Shown here: positions 44,487 through 52,422 of the stretch, one piece after another | How the letters are laid out: each line of letters starts with the position of its first letter | Position numbering within the stretch: position 1 is the first letter of the stretch | Source: Flavobacteriales bacterium | GTDB taxonomy: Bacteria > Bacteroidota > Bacteroidia > Flavobacteriales_E > Vicingaceae | DNA: 64,000 bases | Assembly (NCBI GenBank): GCA_013359255.1 | Contig: JABWCF010000007.1 | Coordinates: forward strand, 55,254 to 119,253 | Direction of reading: 5' to 3' | Position numbers and translations under genes: made by a program | Notes under the pieces: generated by a model | What the model saw: the letters and a program-made list of their open reading frames with translations, nothing else | Told to the model about the DNA's origin: nothing | The model's database searches: none

Positions 44487-44884
44487 AACACAGTTTCCAA
44501 TTTAGAGGCAAGCATATTAAAGAAATTGGTAAGAGGCGTTTCTACCATCAGTTTTAGCATAGGGTTTAAATGCCCTTCAAATACTAATTGTGCACAAGAG
44601 GCATAATCTGTTTCTTCGGTAATGTAAATATTTAGGGTAAACTTAAATGGTGTTTTCTCGCCCGATTCAATTTCTATTTGGTAGTTAGGAGTTTCTCTTT
44701 TTTTAACCAGTGAAATATCGGCCATGCCATTAATTCTAAATGAGCAGGTTTTGTCTGTTGTTACTACATTTTCAATCTTATCGCTAGGAAGCAAACGGGC
44801 AAAATTGTTCATGTCGGATAAAAAGGTAAAGAGTTCCTTTTGCCCTTTTTTTACATAGGCTTTATTGCTTTCTATTTTGGTCAT
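44483..44884 (-). CDS. SRPBCC (START-like) domain protein
   Basis: A 133-residue soluble protein with the helix-grip layout of the SRPBCC superfamily: the N-terminal QKELFTFLSDMNNFARLLPS and C-terminal MLKLMVETPLTNFFNMLASKL helix. The closest look is to the polyketide-cyclase/coenzyme Q-binding type. The ligand is unknown. It lies 10 bases after pyrE on the same strand and is probably cotranscribed. Its stop overlaps that of birA. Confidence 0.8.
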   Translation of the reverse strand: MTKIESNKAYVKKGQKELFTFLSDMNNFARLLPSDKIENVVTTDKTCSFRINGMADISLVKKRETPNYQIEIESGEKTPFKFTLNIYITEETDYASCAQLVFEGHLNPMLKLMVETPLTNFFNMLASKLETVF

Positions 44885-44894
44885 AAATAGTAAT

Positions 44895-45536
44895 TTATTT
44901 TCCCCAGTCTTGAGGGCTTTCGTTCCACTGTTTTAAAGAATCAATGTCTTTTTCGTTTATATAACCTGAATCTGCCGCTTTTTCAAGCAAGGATGCATAA
45001 TTACTCAGTGAAAAAAAGGAGCATTTTTCTGATTTAAAATTTTCTTCAGCAATTTTAAAACCATAATCGAAAATAGACACTAAACCTTTCACATCGCACC
45101 CAATATTTTTTAATGCTTTTACCGCGTTTAAACTACTACCCCCAGTAGAAATCAAATCTTCTATAACTACTACAGACTGGCCGGAACTAATATCTCCCTC
45201 AATCTGATTTTTTAAGCCATGTCCTTTCATTTCCGAACGAACATAAACAAATGGTAAGCCTAAATCCTGAGCTACCAGCACGCCTTGAGCAATGCCTCCG
45301 GTGGCTACTCCGGCAATATAGTCTGGTTCACTAAAATTTTCTTGAATGGCATTTACCAATTGCTGTCTTATGTAGGTTCTTATTTTGGGGTACGACAAGG
45401 TTTTTCGATTATCACAATAAATGGGAGAAATCCAACCAGATGCCCATTGAAATGGTTGATTAGGCTGTAGTTTTATTGCTTTTATTTGTAAAAGGTGTTC
45501 GGCAATTTTTAATGCTGTATCTTTGTTAATTATCAT
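44895..45536 (-). CDS. pyrE: Orotate phosphoribosyltransferase
   Basis: A 213-residue enzyme joining orotate and PRPP to OMP in pyrimidine synthesis. The PRPP loop is VVVIEDLISTGGSSLNAV, and the orotate-side motifs FVYVRSEMKGHGLKNQIEGD and GVATGGIAQGVLVAQDL are present. The length is typical. The -7 promoter element TACATTTG ends 4 bases before its ATG. It is divergent from the NUDIX gene, whose ATG lies inside that element. Confidence 0.95.
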   Translation of the reverse strand: MIINKDTALKIAEHLLQIKAIKLQPNQPFQWASGWISPIYCDNRKTLSYPKIRTYIRQQLVNAIQENFSEPDYIAGVATGGIAQGVLVAQDLGLPFVYVRSEMKGHGLKNQIEGDISSGQSVVVIEDLISTGGSSLNAVKALKNIGCDVKGLVSIFDYGFKIAEENFKSEKCSFFSLSNYASLLEKAADSGYINEKDIDSLKQWNESPQDWGK

Positions 45537-45540
45537 TTCG

Positions 45541-45548
45541 CAAATGTA
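45541..45548 (-). promoter_or_regulatory. -7 element of pyrE, overlapping the NUDIX start codon
   Basis: The minus strand reads TACATTTG, an exact TAnnTTTG match, ending 4 bases before the pyrE ATG. The plus-strand NUDIX ATG (45544-45546) lies within it. Confidence 0.5.
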
Positions 45549-46155
45549 TAAAGTTTTTGTTAAGGATAAACTGCTTTATCTTACATCGAACCCCAATTTT
45601 GAGGCAAGTTTGCAAAAAAACACTTTATTTTTAAAATATACTTCTTCTAGCGATTTTAAAATAGGTATTAATCTGCTTGAACATGACGTACCGTTAGCCG
45701 CTTTGGTTGTTTATCATCAAGAAATAAATTTTTTGTTACAGGAGCTTTTTAAGGCATATAAGGTAATACATGCAGCCGGAGGGCTTGTGGTAAATTCTCA
45801 AGGAAAAGTGTTGATGATTTACAGGCTAAAAAAATGGGATCTACCGAAAGGTAAAATGGAAAAATCAGAAACTCCGGAAGAAGCTGCAGTAAGAGAGGTG
45901 CAGGAGGAAACGGGCATTAGTGGTTTAACAGTAATGGAGAAACTACCCGATAGTTTTTATTTTTACGAACCCTCCAAAGGAGAAAGGGTGTTGAAACATA
46001 TTTACTGGTATAAAATGCATTGCGAAAGAGTTGAAAAACTGGTGCCTCAAACAGAAGAAGGGATCAGCGATGTAAAATGGATGGATAAAACAGAACTTTC
46101 GGAAGCCATTAAAAATACCTTCCCTTCGGTAAAAGATTTGTTGCTTTCTATTTAG
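45544..46155 (+). CDS. NUDIX hydrolase
   Basis: A 203-residue protein; ATG 45544 is preferred to an in-frame TTG at 45523 that lies within pyrE. The NUDIX box is complete: GKMEKSETPEEAAVREVQEE followed by TGI (residues about 108-130). The N-terminal 70 residues form a separate alpha/beta segment (MYKVFVKDKLLYLTSN). The enzymes hydrolyse nucleoside diphosphates linked to X; the substrate here is unknown. It converges with the TlpA-like gene and overlaps it by 8 bases at the stops. Confidence 0.9.
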   Translation: MYKVFVKDKLLYLTSNPNFEASLQKNTLFLKYTSSSDFKIGINLLEHDVPLAALVVYHQEINFLLQELFKAYKVIHAAGGLVVNSQGKVLMIYRLKKWDLPKGKMEKSETPEEAAVREVQEETGISGLTVMEKLPDSFYFYEPSKGERVLKHIYWYKMHCERVEKLVPQTEEGISDVKWMDKTELSEAIKNTFPSVKDLLLSI

Positions 46156-47605
46156 TTTTTGAAATGTGGTAAAGCACTTTTTCTAAACTCTCTTCGTTAG
46201 GACGTTCTGCATTTCCTGTTGGTCGGGGAGCCGGAGCTTTATAAATAGTTCCGTCCGGATTTATTAAAATATAGGAGGGAATGGTTTTAACCATGTAGGC
46301 TTCTTTTATTTCGTACGAGTTAGGTGAATATAAAAATGTCCACTTGAATGGATATTTGCTTAAAAATCGATTCAGTTTTTTAGCATCTCCATCGGTACAA
46401 AGGCTTATAAATTCTACTTTTTGGTTGTATTTTTTGTGCATCTGTTCTAAAATGGTCATTTCCTTGATGCTTGGAATGCTCCAAGTGGCCCAAAAACCAA
46501 GGTAAACGTATTTGTTTTTAAAAGTACTAATTTTTATGGGGCGGTTTTCTGTATCGTAAAGAGTAAAATCAGGGGCCATAATTCCAATGGCTAAACCAGG
46601 ATTTTGTAAGCGGTGTTGAACCGTTGTGGCTATATTTCTTATTTCGGGACAAACGCCTTTTTGTATATAATGTTCCAGTAATTTTAAGAGGTATTTTTTG
46701 GGGGCATTTTTTTTGTTGTAGGTTTCGTTTATTCCTTTTAAAAAGAACAACTCCAGAAGAGTGTCGTTGGCAAAATAAGTGTAGTTTTTAAGGTATGAAT
46801 TTATTTTTTGAAGAGGCATTTGTTCGTGTAATGCCCCTATTAAAAGAGTGCCTTTTTCTAAACGAATGCTCTCAAATTTTTCGTTGAATAAATTATGAAA
46901 CAAGTTCATGTATTCCGGGTGGTTAAAGAGTACACGAGAATTTTTTAAATAATTTCTAAAAATGTATTCTTCACTGCTGGGGTGTTTAATGTCGTTTTCT
47001 TCTTTTTTTGTTATACCCAGCGATATTTCAATTTGAGCAAAGACAAAACTAGCGTAAGCATAAACATAGTTATTCTCTTTAAACTGTTTTTTTTCTAATT
47101 GTGTTTTTTTAAATACTTTCAGGTTTGAAGAGATTTTTTGCCTATCGCGTTTTACAAGATAAATAATATTGTTATTCATAAATTTATCATACTCGGAATT
47201 AAATTCCATGATAAGTATGTTCAGTTCGTTTTTTTGTGGAAACGGAAAAGTGAGTGATAGTTTTTTATCGTACACGTTACTTTTATTTAGTTCTTTATTA
47301 AAACTTAAAAGGATATTGTAAACCATGCCAGGTTCAGTATAAAGTGAAACCGACATATCTTCTATTTCTAATACGATTTTTGTGGTTTCCGATACATTGA
47401 TGTTGGTCTCAAAAGAATCATCGTTGTTTATTTTTCCTGAGCCGAGTTTTTGCTTGGTAAATGTAATATAATCGGAGTATTGATAAATAGAAATTTCTTT
47501 TCCGGCAAATGTTTTTGCGGTTCCTTTTATTACTACATTTTTAGAAAATGAAAAAAAAGGGAGAGTGCAAAAAATCAGGGAGCATAAATAGCTAGGAAAG
47601 TTCAT
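46148..47605 (-). CDS. TlpA/thioredoxin-fold exported protein lacking CxxC
   Basis: A 485-residue exported protein: signal peptide 1-22, a beta-rich DUF4369-like N-terminal region (VVIKGTAKTFAGKEISIYQY), a helical middle, and a C-terminal thioredoxin-like domain from about residue 338 (MAPDFTLYDTENRPIKISTF, then VYLGFWATWSIPSIKEM). The redox motif normally WCxxC is W-S-I-P-S, so both cysteines are serines (codons agc). The cis-Pro loop KTIPSYILINPDG is kept. It cannot act as a disulfide oxidoreductase by the usual route. It overlaps coaD by 4 bases and ends an operon. Confidence 0.87.
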   Translation of the reverse strand: MNFPSYLCSLIFCTLPFFSFSKNVVIKGTAKTFAGKEISIYQYSDYITFTKQKLGSGKINNDDSFETNINVSETTKIVLEIEDMSVSLYTEPGMVYNILLSFNKELNKSNVYDKKLSLTFPFPQKNELNILIMEFNSEYDKFMNNNIIYLVKRDRQKISSNLKVFKKTQLEKKQFKENNYVYAYASFVFAQIEISLGITKKEENDIKHPSSEEYIFRNYLKNSRVLFNHPEYMNLFHNLFNEKFESIRLEKGTLLIGALHEQMPLQKINSYLKNYTYFANDTLLELFFLKGINETYNKKNAPKKYLLKLLEHYIQKGVCPEIRNIATTVQHRLQNPGLAIGIMAPDFTLYDTENRPIKISTFKNKYVYLGFWATWSIPSIKEMTILEQMHKKYNQKVEFISLCTDGDAKKLNRFLSKYPFKWTFLYSPNSYEIKEAYMVKTIPSYILINPDGTIYKAPAPRPTGNAERPNEESLEKVLYHISKTK

Positions 47606-48066
47606 TGATTTATTTTTACAGCAACTGGCAGAAATTTAGAGGCATCGCCTCCGTTAATAATTATATCTCTTACAATGCTAGAACTGATGGAAGCGTATTC
47701 TTGCGAGGTGAGTAAAAATACGGTTTCTACGCTGGGTTCAAGGCAGTGATTAATATGGGCTATGGCCCTTTCAAAGTCAAAATCATTAGTGGTTCTTAAC
47801 CCTCGAAGAATAAAATGAATATCGTGTTTTTTGCATACATCAACTGTAAGTCCACTGTAATGTACTATTTCTATTTGTGGGTTATTTTTAAAGCAGTCCT
47901 TTATCCATTGTTCTCTTTGGGGTAAAGAGAATAAATAGTTTTTAGAAGAATTAATACCAATCCCAATGATGATTTTATCAAAAAGAGGTAATGCTCGTTG
48001 AATGATATCGAAGTGTCCGAGTGTAATAGGGTCGAATGAACCTGGAAATAGGGCATTTTTTTTCAT
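47602..48066 (-). CDS. coaD: Pantetheine-phosphate adenylyltransferase
   Basis: A 154-residue enzyme that makes dephospho-CoA from phosphopantetheine and ATP. The nucleotidyl transferase motif GSFDPITLGHFDIIQRA contains the T/HxGH signature, and ISSSIVRDIIINGGD the ISSS loop. FILRGLRTTNDFDFE is typical. The length is usual. It starts 3 bases after rsmD and overlaps the next gene by 4 bases. Confidence 0.96.
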   Translation of the reverse strand: MKKNALFPGSFDPITLGHFDIIQRALPLFDKIIIGIGINSSKNYLFSLPQREQWIKDCFKNNPQIEIVHYSGLTVDVCKKHDIHFILRGLRTTNDFDFERAIAHINHCLEPSVETVFLLTSQEYASISSSIVRDIIINGGDASKFLPVAVKINQ

Positions 48067-48069
48067 GAT

Positions 48070-48606
48070 TTATTGATTTATGAAAATACTAAACTTTACG
48101 CTTCCATAATTTCTTTCTTCCGCGAATTTAGACAAATGAGAGTATTTTTTTTTGGTTGGGTGTTCCATAATAAGCCAACCTCCGGATTCCAATAAATGGT
48201 TTTCGAAAACAAGTTGGTGTACTTCTTCCAACATTTCGGCAACAAAGGGGGGGTCGGCAAAAATAATATGATACTTGCTTGTTTCTTTTTTAAGGTAACG
48301 AAGTACTTCCGATTTTATTATTTTTATGTTTTCGGCTTTTAGTTCGTTTGCTGTTTTTATAATAAATGAAAGGCAACCGTTATGCATTTCAACGCAGGTT
48401 ATGTTTTTTGTGCCTCTCGAAAAAAATTCGAAAGTAATATTTCCTGTACCTGCAAATAAATCAAGCACTTTTGTTTTTTCTAACGTAAAATTATTATGCA
48501 GAATATTAAAAATAGATTCTTTTGCAAAATCGGTAGTTGGCCTTGCAGGTAAGTTGTTAGGAGGGTTTAGTTTTTTACCTCTGTGTTTCCCGGCTATTAT
48601 TCGCAT
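48070..48606 (-). CDS. rsmD: 16S rRNA (guanine966-N2)-methyltransferase RsmD
   Basis: A 178-residue methyltransferase: RIIAGKHRGKKLNPP start, RPTTDFAKESIFNIL, SAM motif LDLFAGTGNITFEFFSRG and the catalytic IIFADPPFV (DPPF). Acts on 16S rRNA in the 30S subunit. Its start overlaps the end of the DUF3822 gene by 10 bases; rsmD-coaD pairing is widespread. Confidence 0.94.
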   Translation of the reverse strand: MRIIAGKHRGKKLNPPNNLPARPTTDFAKESIFNILHNNFTLEKTKVLDLFAGTGNITFEFFSRGTKNITCVEMHNGCLSFIIKTANELKAENIKIIKSEVLRYLKKETSKYHIIFADPPFVAEMLEEVHQLVFENHLLESGGWLIMEHPTKKKYSHLSKFAEERNYGSVKFSIFINQ

Positions 48607-49454
48607 ACCACTAAATTAAATAATAGGTAGTAATAATGGCTTGGTATTTCATTTAATACGTACGAATAGTTTAGTTCCTTAGGTCTTTGAGCTAGCTTTA
48701 GATGTTTTATATAAGTATACAAAATGGAATAGTAGTCCGATTTTTTTTCTATTTCTCCTGCCACTATTGCGTTTATTTCTTTAGGACTAATTTTTAATTG
48801 TTCCAATGTAAAAAGAGTGTAATATGCAATGTCTTCAGGAGTTTTGTAAGTAAACGAATTAAATAAAACCAGTTGGTGAGAACTAAAAATCAGTAGTTCA
48901 AAATGAGAATCTTGTATGTGAATGAGAGCTGATTTTGCTGTAGAATTTGGAAAATTGATGGCAAAACTTTCTAAGAGTGGGGTAGCAAAATGGTAGGTGC
49001 TAACATTTTTAAACAAGTGGCTTATTTCATACATCTCTGAGGGTACAGCGTAAATATTATAGGAGTGTAGGTGTGTGAGCTTATCGGAGAGGGCTGTTGC
49101 ATTTTGGGGTAGAGTTGAAAAATTGAATGAGAGAAAAGTACTTATTTTATTGCTTTGGTAAAGGCTCTCCGGAACCAATGTAGAGTAGGGAGAAGTAAAG
49201 GCAATGCGGATTTGGTTTATGGGTATTTGTGAAAGTTTTTGCTGAAATAGGTAGTTGCATAAATGGTTTACCTTGCGATGTTGTGTGGAAAACGATTCCA
49301 AACAAAGAATTTTTTTTTGAGATTTATCGAATAGGGCATAGGTAAGGTTATTTTCTTTCAGTTGCACCAATACATCAAGTCCCGATGCGTTTTGGTTTCG
49401 CAGCAATGATTCATCTTGGAAGGAGGCAATAACAGATATGTCTTGATATGCCAT
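48597..49454 (-). CDS. DUF3822 family protein
   Basis: A 285-residue protein fitting DUF3822, a Bacteroidota family with an actin/ASKHA-like look: YALFDKSQKKILCLESF at the start, SALIHIQDSHFELLIFSSHQ in the middle and PKEINAIVAGEI toward the end. Its function is not known. Constant linkage to rsmD-coaD, as here, suggests a housekeeping role, but that is inference. It starts 6 bases after the preceding gene. Confidence 0.85.
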   Translation of the reverse strand: MAYQDISVIASFQDESLLRNQNASGLDVLVQLKENNLTYALFDKSQKKILCLESFSTQHRKVNHLCNYLFQQKLSQIPINQIRIAFTSPYSTLVPESLYQSNKISTFLSFNFSTLPQNATALSDKLTHLHSYNIYAVPSEMYEISHLFKNVSTYHFATPLLESFAINFPNSTAKSALIHIQDSHFELLIFSSHQLVLFNSFTYKTPEDIAYYTLFTLEQLKISPKEINAIVAGEIEKKSDYYSILYTYIKHLKLAQRPKELNYSYVLNEIPSHYYYLLFNLVVCE

Positions 49455-49460
49455 GGGTTG

Positions 49461-50045
49461 CTACTCCCAGTTACCCGAGGTGGAAGCATCTGTCATAGAA
49501 CCCACTTTTAGTCCGTCTTCGGGGTCTATGTTTGCAATAGAAAGATCCATGCCTTTCAAAAAGAATTTGTGAGGTGCAAATGCTTCAAATACCTTTACTT
49601 TAACAGAGCCTTTTTCTATTTCACCGGATTGTAATACAAATTTTTCTCCTTCGCTGAAAGGAATAATGGCTAAGTCATCAAACTGGGTGTAGTGTTTTAA
49701 AATAGTGTCTTTAACGGCAATCATTACCGTATCTTTTTTAACAATTCCGAGTTCTACTGCTTTCGCTTCTGTGAGTGTATCGGGTACTGTTCCTTCAATT
49801 TTAACTAAGGGAATAGAATCTTTTAAAAGAAATTGAATGAGTTGTTCAAAGTTGCCGGCAAATGCACCGGTTTTATTTCTAAAAGTAATTTGCACGGTGC
49901 GTATATCCTTTAATCTTTCCACCACTACATCTTTACGGGTTTTTACTTCATTATCAAAAGCAATTCGGCTATGAATACTATTGTAAACTGCATACGCCAA
50001 TGCTATTACAATGACAGCTAAAGCGATTTGAATTCCTAATTTCAT
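49461..50045 (-). CDS. Membrane-anchored protein of unknown function
   Basis: A 194-residue protein with one N-terminal membrane segment (about 5-22, IQIALAVIVIALAYAVYNSI), followed by a helical region (KTRKDVVVERLKDIRTVQIT) and a beta-rich C-terminal part. The layout recalls pseudopilin-like proteins, but no prepilin peptidase site is present. It leads the DUF3822-rsmD-coaD-TlpA operon and ends 6 bases before DUF3822. No family name can be given with confidence. Confidence 0.8.
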   Translation of the reverse strand: MKLGIQIALAVIVIALAYAVYNSIHSRIAFDNEVKTRKDVVVERLKDIRTVQITFRNKTGAFAGNFEQLIQFLLKDSIPLVKIEGTVPDTLTEAKAVELGIVKKDTVMIAVKDTILKHYTQFDDLAIIPFSEGEKFVLQSGEIEKGSVKVKVFEAFAPHKFFLKGMDLSIANIDPEDGLKVGSMTDASTSGNWE

Positions 50046-50202
50046 ATCTGTTATTTTATAAAAAATTACTCAATTTGTTTTTGCCATTTTGCACAATAAA
50101 ATCAATAGGGTAAAATCATTTATGTACAATGATGACAAATTTTGAAGCACAAATCTACCATTTTTTTTATGCTCATAAACACTTGCCCCGTTATATTTAC
50201 TT

Positions 50203-50210
50203 TATCTTTA
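50203..50210 (+). promoter_or_regulatory. Near-consensus -7 element for RecD-like helicase
   Basis: Reads TATCTTTA, one base off TAnnTTTG, with a TTG at 50183-50185 17 bases upstream that could be the -33 element. The start codon follows after 19 bases. Confidence 0.3.
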
Positions 50211-50229
50211 CGGAAAATAAGTAAAGTCA

Positions 50230-51660
50230 ATGCAAATAGAAAGGGGAGTGCTAAAAAATGCCATACTTGAACGCTTTGTTTATGATGCCACAGCCGATCA
50301 GATTGAAGCGATTGACCAATTAGACGCCTTTATTTCTTATACTGCTGAAAAAACAGCCTTTTTACTGAAGGGGTTTGCAGGAACCGGTAAAACATCCTTA
50401 ATCGGAGCCTTGGTAAAAACATTGCCTTCTCTACCTTTTCAAACCGTGTTGTTGGCTCCTACAGGAAGAGCGGCTAAAGTGCTTTCAAATTATTCGGGAA
50501 AGCCGGCAATTACCATTCATAAACAAATATATCGCTTGCAAAGTTCGGCCGATGGCTTTATGATGTTTTTACTACAACCGAATAAATATACCGATACACT
50601 TTTTATTGTAGATGAGGCTTCTATGATTTCAAATTCGCAGGGTTTAGAAAATATGAATTGGGGTAAGGAACAAAATCTTCTCGATGATTTAATAAGCTAC
50701 GTTTACAGCGGAAAAAACTGCAAACTCATTCTTATTGGCGATACCGCTCAGTTACCTCCGGTAGGGGCAGCCTATAGCCCGGCATTAGATGCAGACTTAC
50801 TGAGGGCTTCGTATCATTTTACACTCTTTACCACCGAAATGAAAGAGGTAGTTCGCCAACCCGATGCCTCGGATATTTTGTTAAACGCAACTGCTATTCG
50901 CGAAAGTTTATTGAGCGAAAAAAAACAGGCTTTTAGGTTTAAACAAACTAAAAAAAACGAGGTGGTGAGGGTAGAGGGAAATGAATTAGAAGAATTATTA
51001 AACGATGCTTACCATAAGTACGGGGCAGAAGAAGTAATGGTAGTTTGCCGCAGTAACCAACGGGCAAATTTATTTAATGCACAAATACGGGTGCGTATTA
51101 AATGGCTCGATGAAGAAATTGCTGCAGGCGATTACATTATGGTGGTAAAAAACAATTATTTTTGGTTAGCCGATGATTCAAAGGCAGGGTTTATTGCCAA
51201 TGGAGATATTTTGGAAATATTAAAAGTTAAACGAATAGAAGAACAATACCATTTTAGATTTGCAGATTGTACGGTTCGCTTATTAGATTATCCCGAAGAA
51301 CCCGATTTAGAGGTGAAAATTCTACTCGATACCATCATGAGTAAAACTCCTGCATTAAGCAAAGAACAGTCGGGGGCATTATATTCGGCCATATTGGAAG
51401 ATTATGCCGATATTCCTGAAAGAAAAAAAAAACGGGAAGAAATGCGTAAAAACCCTTACTATAATGCACTACAGGTAAAATTTGCATATGCCATTACCTG
51501 CCACAAATCGCAAGGGGGGCAATGGAAAGTAGTTTTTGTTGACCAAGGATATCTTACCGAAGATAGAGTAGATAAGGACTATTATCGCTGGCTTTATACA
51601 GCTTTAACGCGTGCAAGTGAAAAGTTATATCTAGTGGGTTTTAACGATTCTTTTTTTTAA
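50230..51660 (+). CDS. RecD-like AAA ATPase/DNA helicase (superfamily 1)
   Basis: A 476-residue SF1 helicase: Walker A LLKGFAGTGKTSLIGALVKT (about 54-62), motif Ia LAPTGRAAKVLSNYSG, Walker B LFIVDEASMIS, motif III LILIGDTAQLPPVGAAYSPA and the C-terminal UvrD_C_2-type AYAITCHKSQGGQW with YTALTRASEKLYLV. It lacks RecD N-terminal parts, so it is a short RecD2/Dda-like helicase. Its role in repair or replication is not known. It converges with the Rrf2 gene after 3 bases. Confidence 0.9.
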   Translation: MQIERGVLKNAILERFVYDATADQIEAIDQLDAFISYTAEKTAFLLKGFAGTGKTSLIGALVKTLPSLPFQTVLLAPTGRAAKVLSNYSGKPAITIHKQIYRLQSSADGFMMFLLQPNKYTDTLFIVDEASMISNSQGLENMNWGKEQNLLDDLISYVYSGKNCKLILIGDTAQLPPVGAAYSPALDADLLRASYHFTLFTTEMKEVVRQPDASDILLNATAIRESLLSEKKQAFRFKQTKKNEVVRVEGNELEELLNDAYHKYGAEEVMVVCRSNQRANLFNAQIRVRIKWLDEEIAAGDYIMVVKNNYFWLADDSKAGFIANGDILEILKVKRIEEQYHFRFADCTVRLLDYPEEPDLEVKILLDTIMSKTPALSKEQSGALYSAILEDYADIPERKKKREEMRKNPYYNALQVKFAYAITCHKSQGGQWKVVFVDQGYLTEDRVDKDYYRWLYTALTRASEKLYLVGFNDSFF

Positions 51661-51663
51661 TGG

Positions 51664-52095
51664 TTATCTAACCAGAAAAAAATCTTTATTTATAATTTCT
51701 TCCGAGAGTTCCTTTATGGTTTTGGTACTAAATAACTGAAACAGATTATTGCGGGCTATTTTAAATGTGCCGTGAACGGGGCATGGTTTTTCTTCCGAAC
51801 ATTCCGAAAGACCTAATCCGCAGGAGTGGAAGAAGGCCATATCGTCCATGGCATTAATAATTTGAATGAGAGGAAGTCGTAAATTTTTTTCAGACAGAAA
51901 AAATCCGCCTCTGGGCCCTTTTACCGATGAAACAATATCTTTTTTTGCAAGTTCTTGTAGTATTTTATTGGTAAAAGCCGAAGGGATTTTTAATTCATCA
52001 GAGATTTCTTTACCTCCTTTTATCTTTTGGCTTTTTGCTTGTACCGAAAGATAAAGAACGGCTCTGAGGGCATATTTTGTTTTTTGTGATAACAT
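51664..52095 (-). CDS. Rrf2 family transcriptional regulator with three cysteines
   Basis: A 143-residue winged-helix regulator. The DNA-binding part spans 1-65 (KYALRAVLYLSVQA, ISDELKIPSAFTNKILQELA, VSSVKGPRGGFFLS). C92, C99 and C105 (SCGLGLSECSEEKPC) lie where NsrR/IscR proteins bind an iron-sulfur cluster; spacing is C-X6-C-X5-C. NsrR senses NO; IscR senses cluster supply. It is the last gene of the RIC/hemerythrin operon, so it probably controls that operon. Confidence 0.9.
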   Translation of the reverse strand: MLSQKTKYALRAVLYLSVQAKSQKIKGGKEISDELKIPSAFTNKILQELAKKDIVSSVKGPRGGFFLSEKNLRLPLIQIINAMDDMAFFHSCGLGLSECSEEKPCPVHGTFKIARNNLFQLFSTKTIKELSEEIINKDFFLVR

Positions 52096-52104
52096 GGTTT
52101 GTTT

Positions 52105-52422
52105 TTAAATAGAACCTAATGCTTTTTTTCCGGCTTCGCTTAGCATTTCTTTGTTCCATGCAGGTTCCCACACTAATAGTATTTCTACTTTAAAGTTTCT
52201 GAAATGGTTTTCAATGAGTTGTTTTGCATCTTCCATTATTACATCGCCCATGGGGCAACCCGGAGATGTAAGAGTAATTTCTATTTCAATTTTTTCATCA
52301 GCAGGTTTGTGCCGAATATCGTATACCAAACCTAGATCTATAATATTTACCATCAGTTCAGGGTCTATTACCCCTCTTAAAAGTTCAAAAATATTTTGTT
52401 CTTCATTATTTAGTTTTCTCAT
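52105..52422 (-). CDS. DUF59/MIP18 family Fe-S assembly factor (SufT/PaaD-like)
   Basis: A 105-residue protein with the whole DUF59 domain: DPELMVNIIDLGLVYDI, LTSPGCPMGDVIMEDA with the conserved Cys, and VWEPAWNKEMLSE. Relatives help iron-sulfur cluster maturation. It overlaps the end of the oxidase-like gene by 17 bases and is 9 bases before the Rrf2 gene. In this operon it fits repair of damaged clusters. Confidence 0.92.
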   Translation of the reverse strand: MRKLNNEEQNIFELLRGVIDPELMVNIIDLGLVYDIRHKPADEKIEIEITLTSPGCPMGDVIMEDAKQLIENHFRNFKVEILLVWEPAWNKEMLSEAGKKALGSI

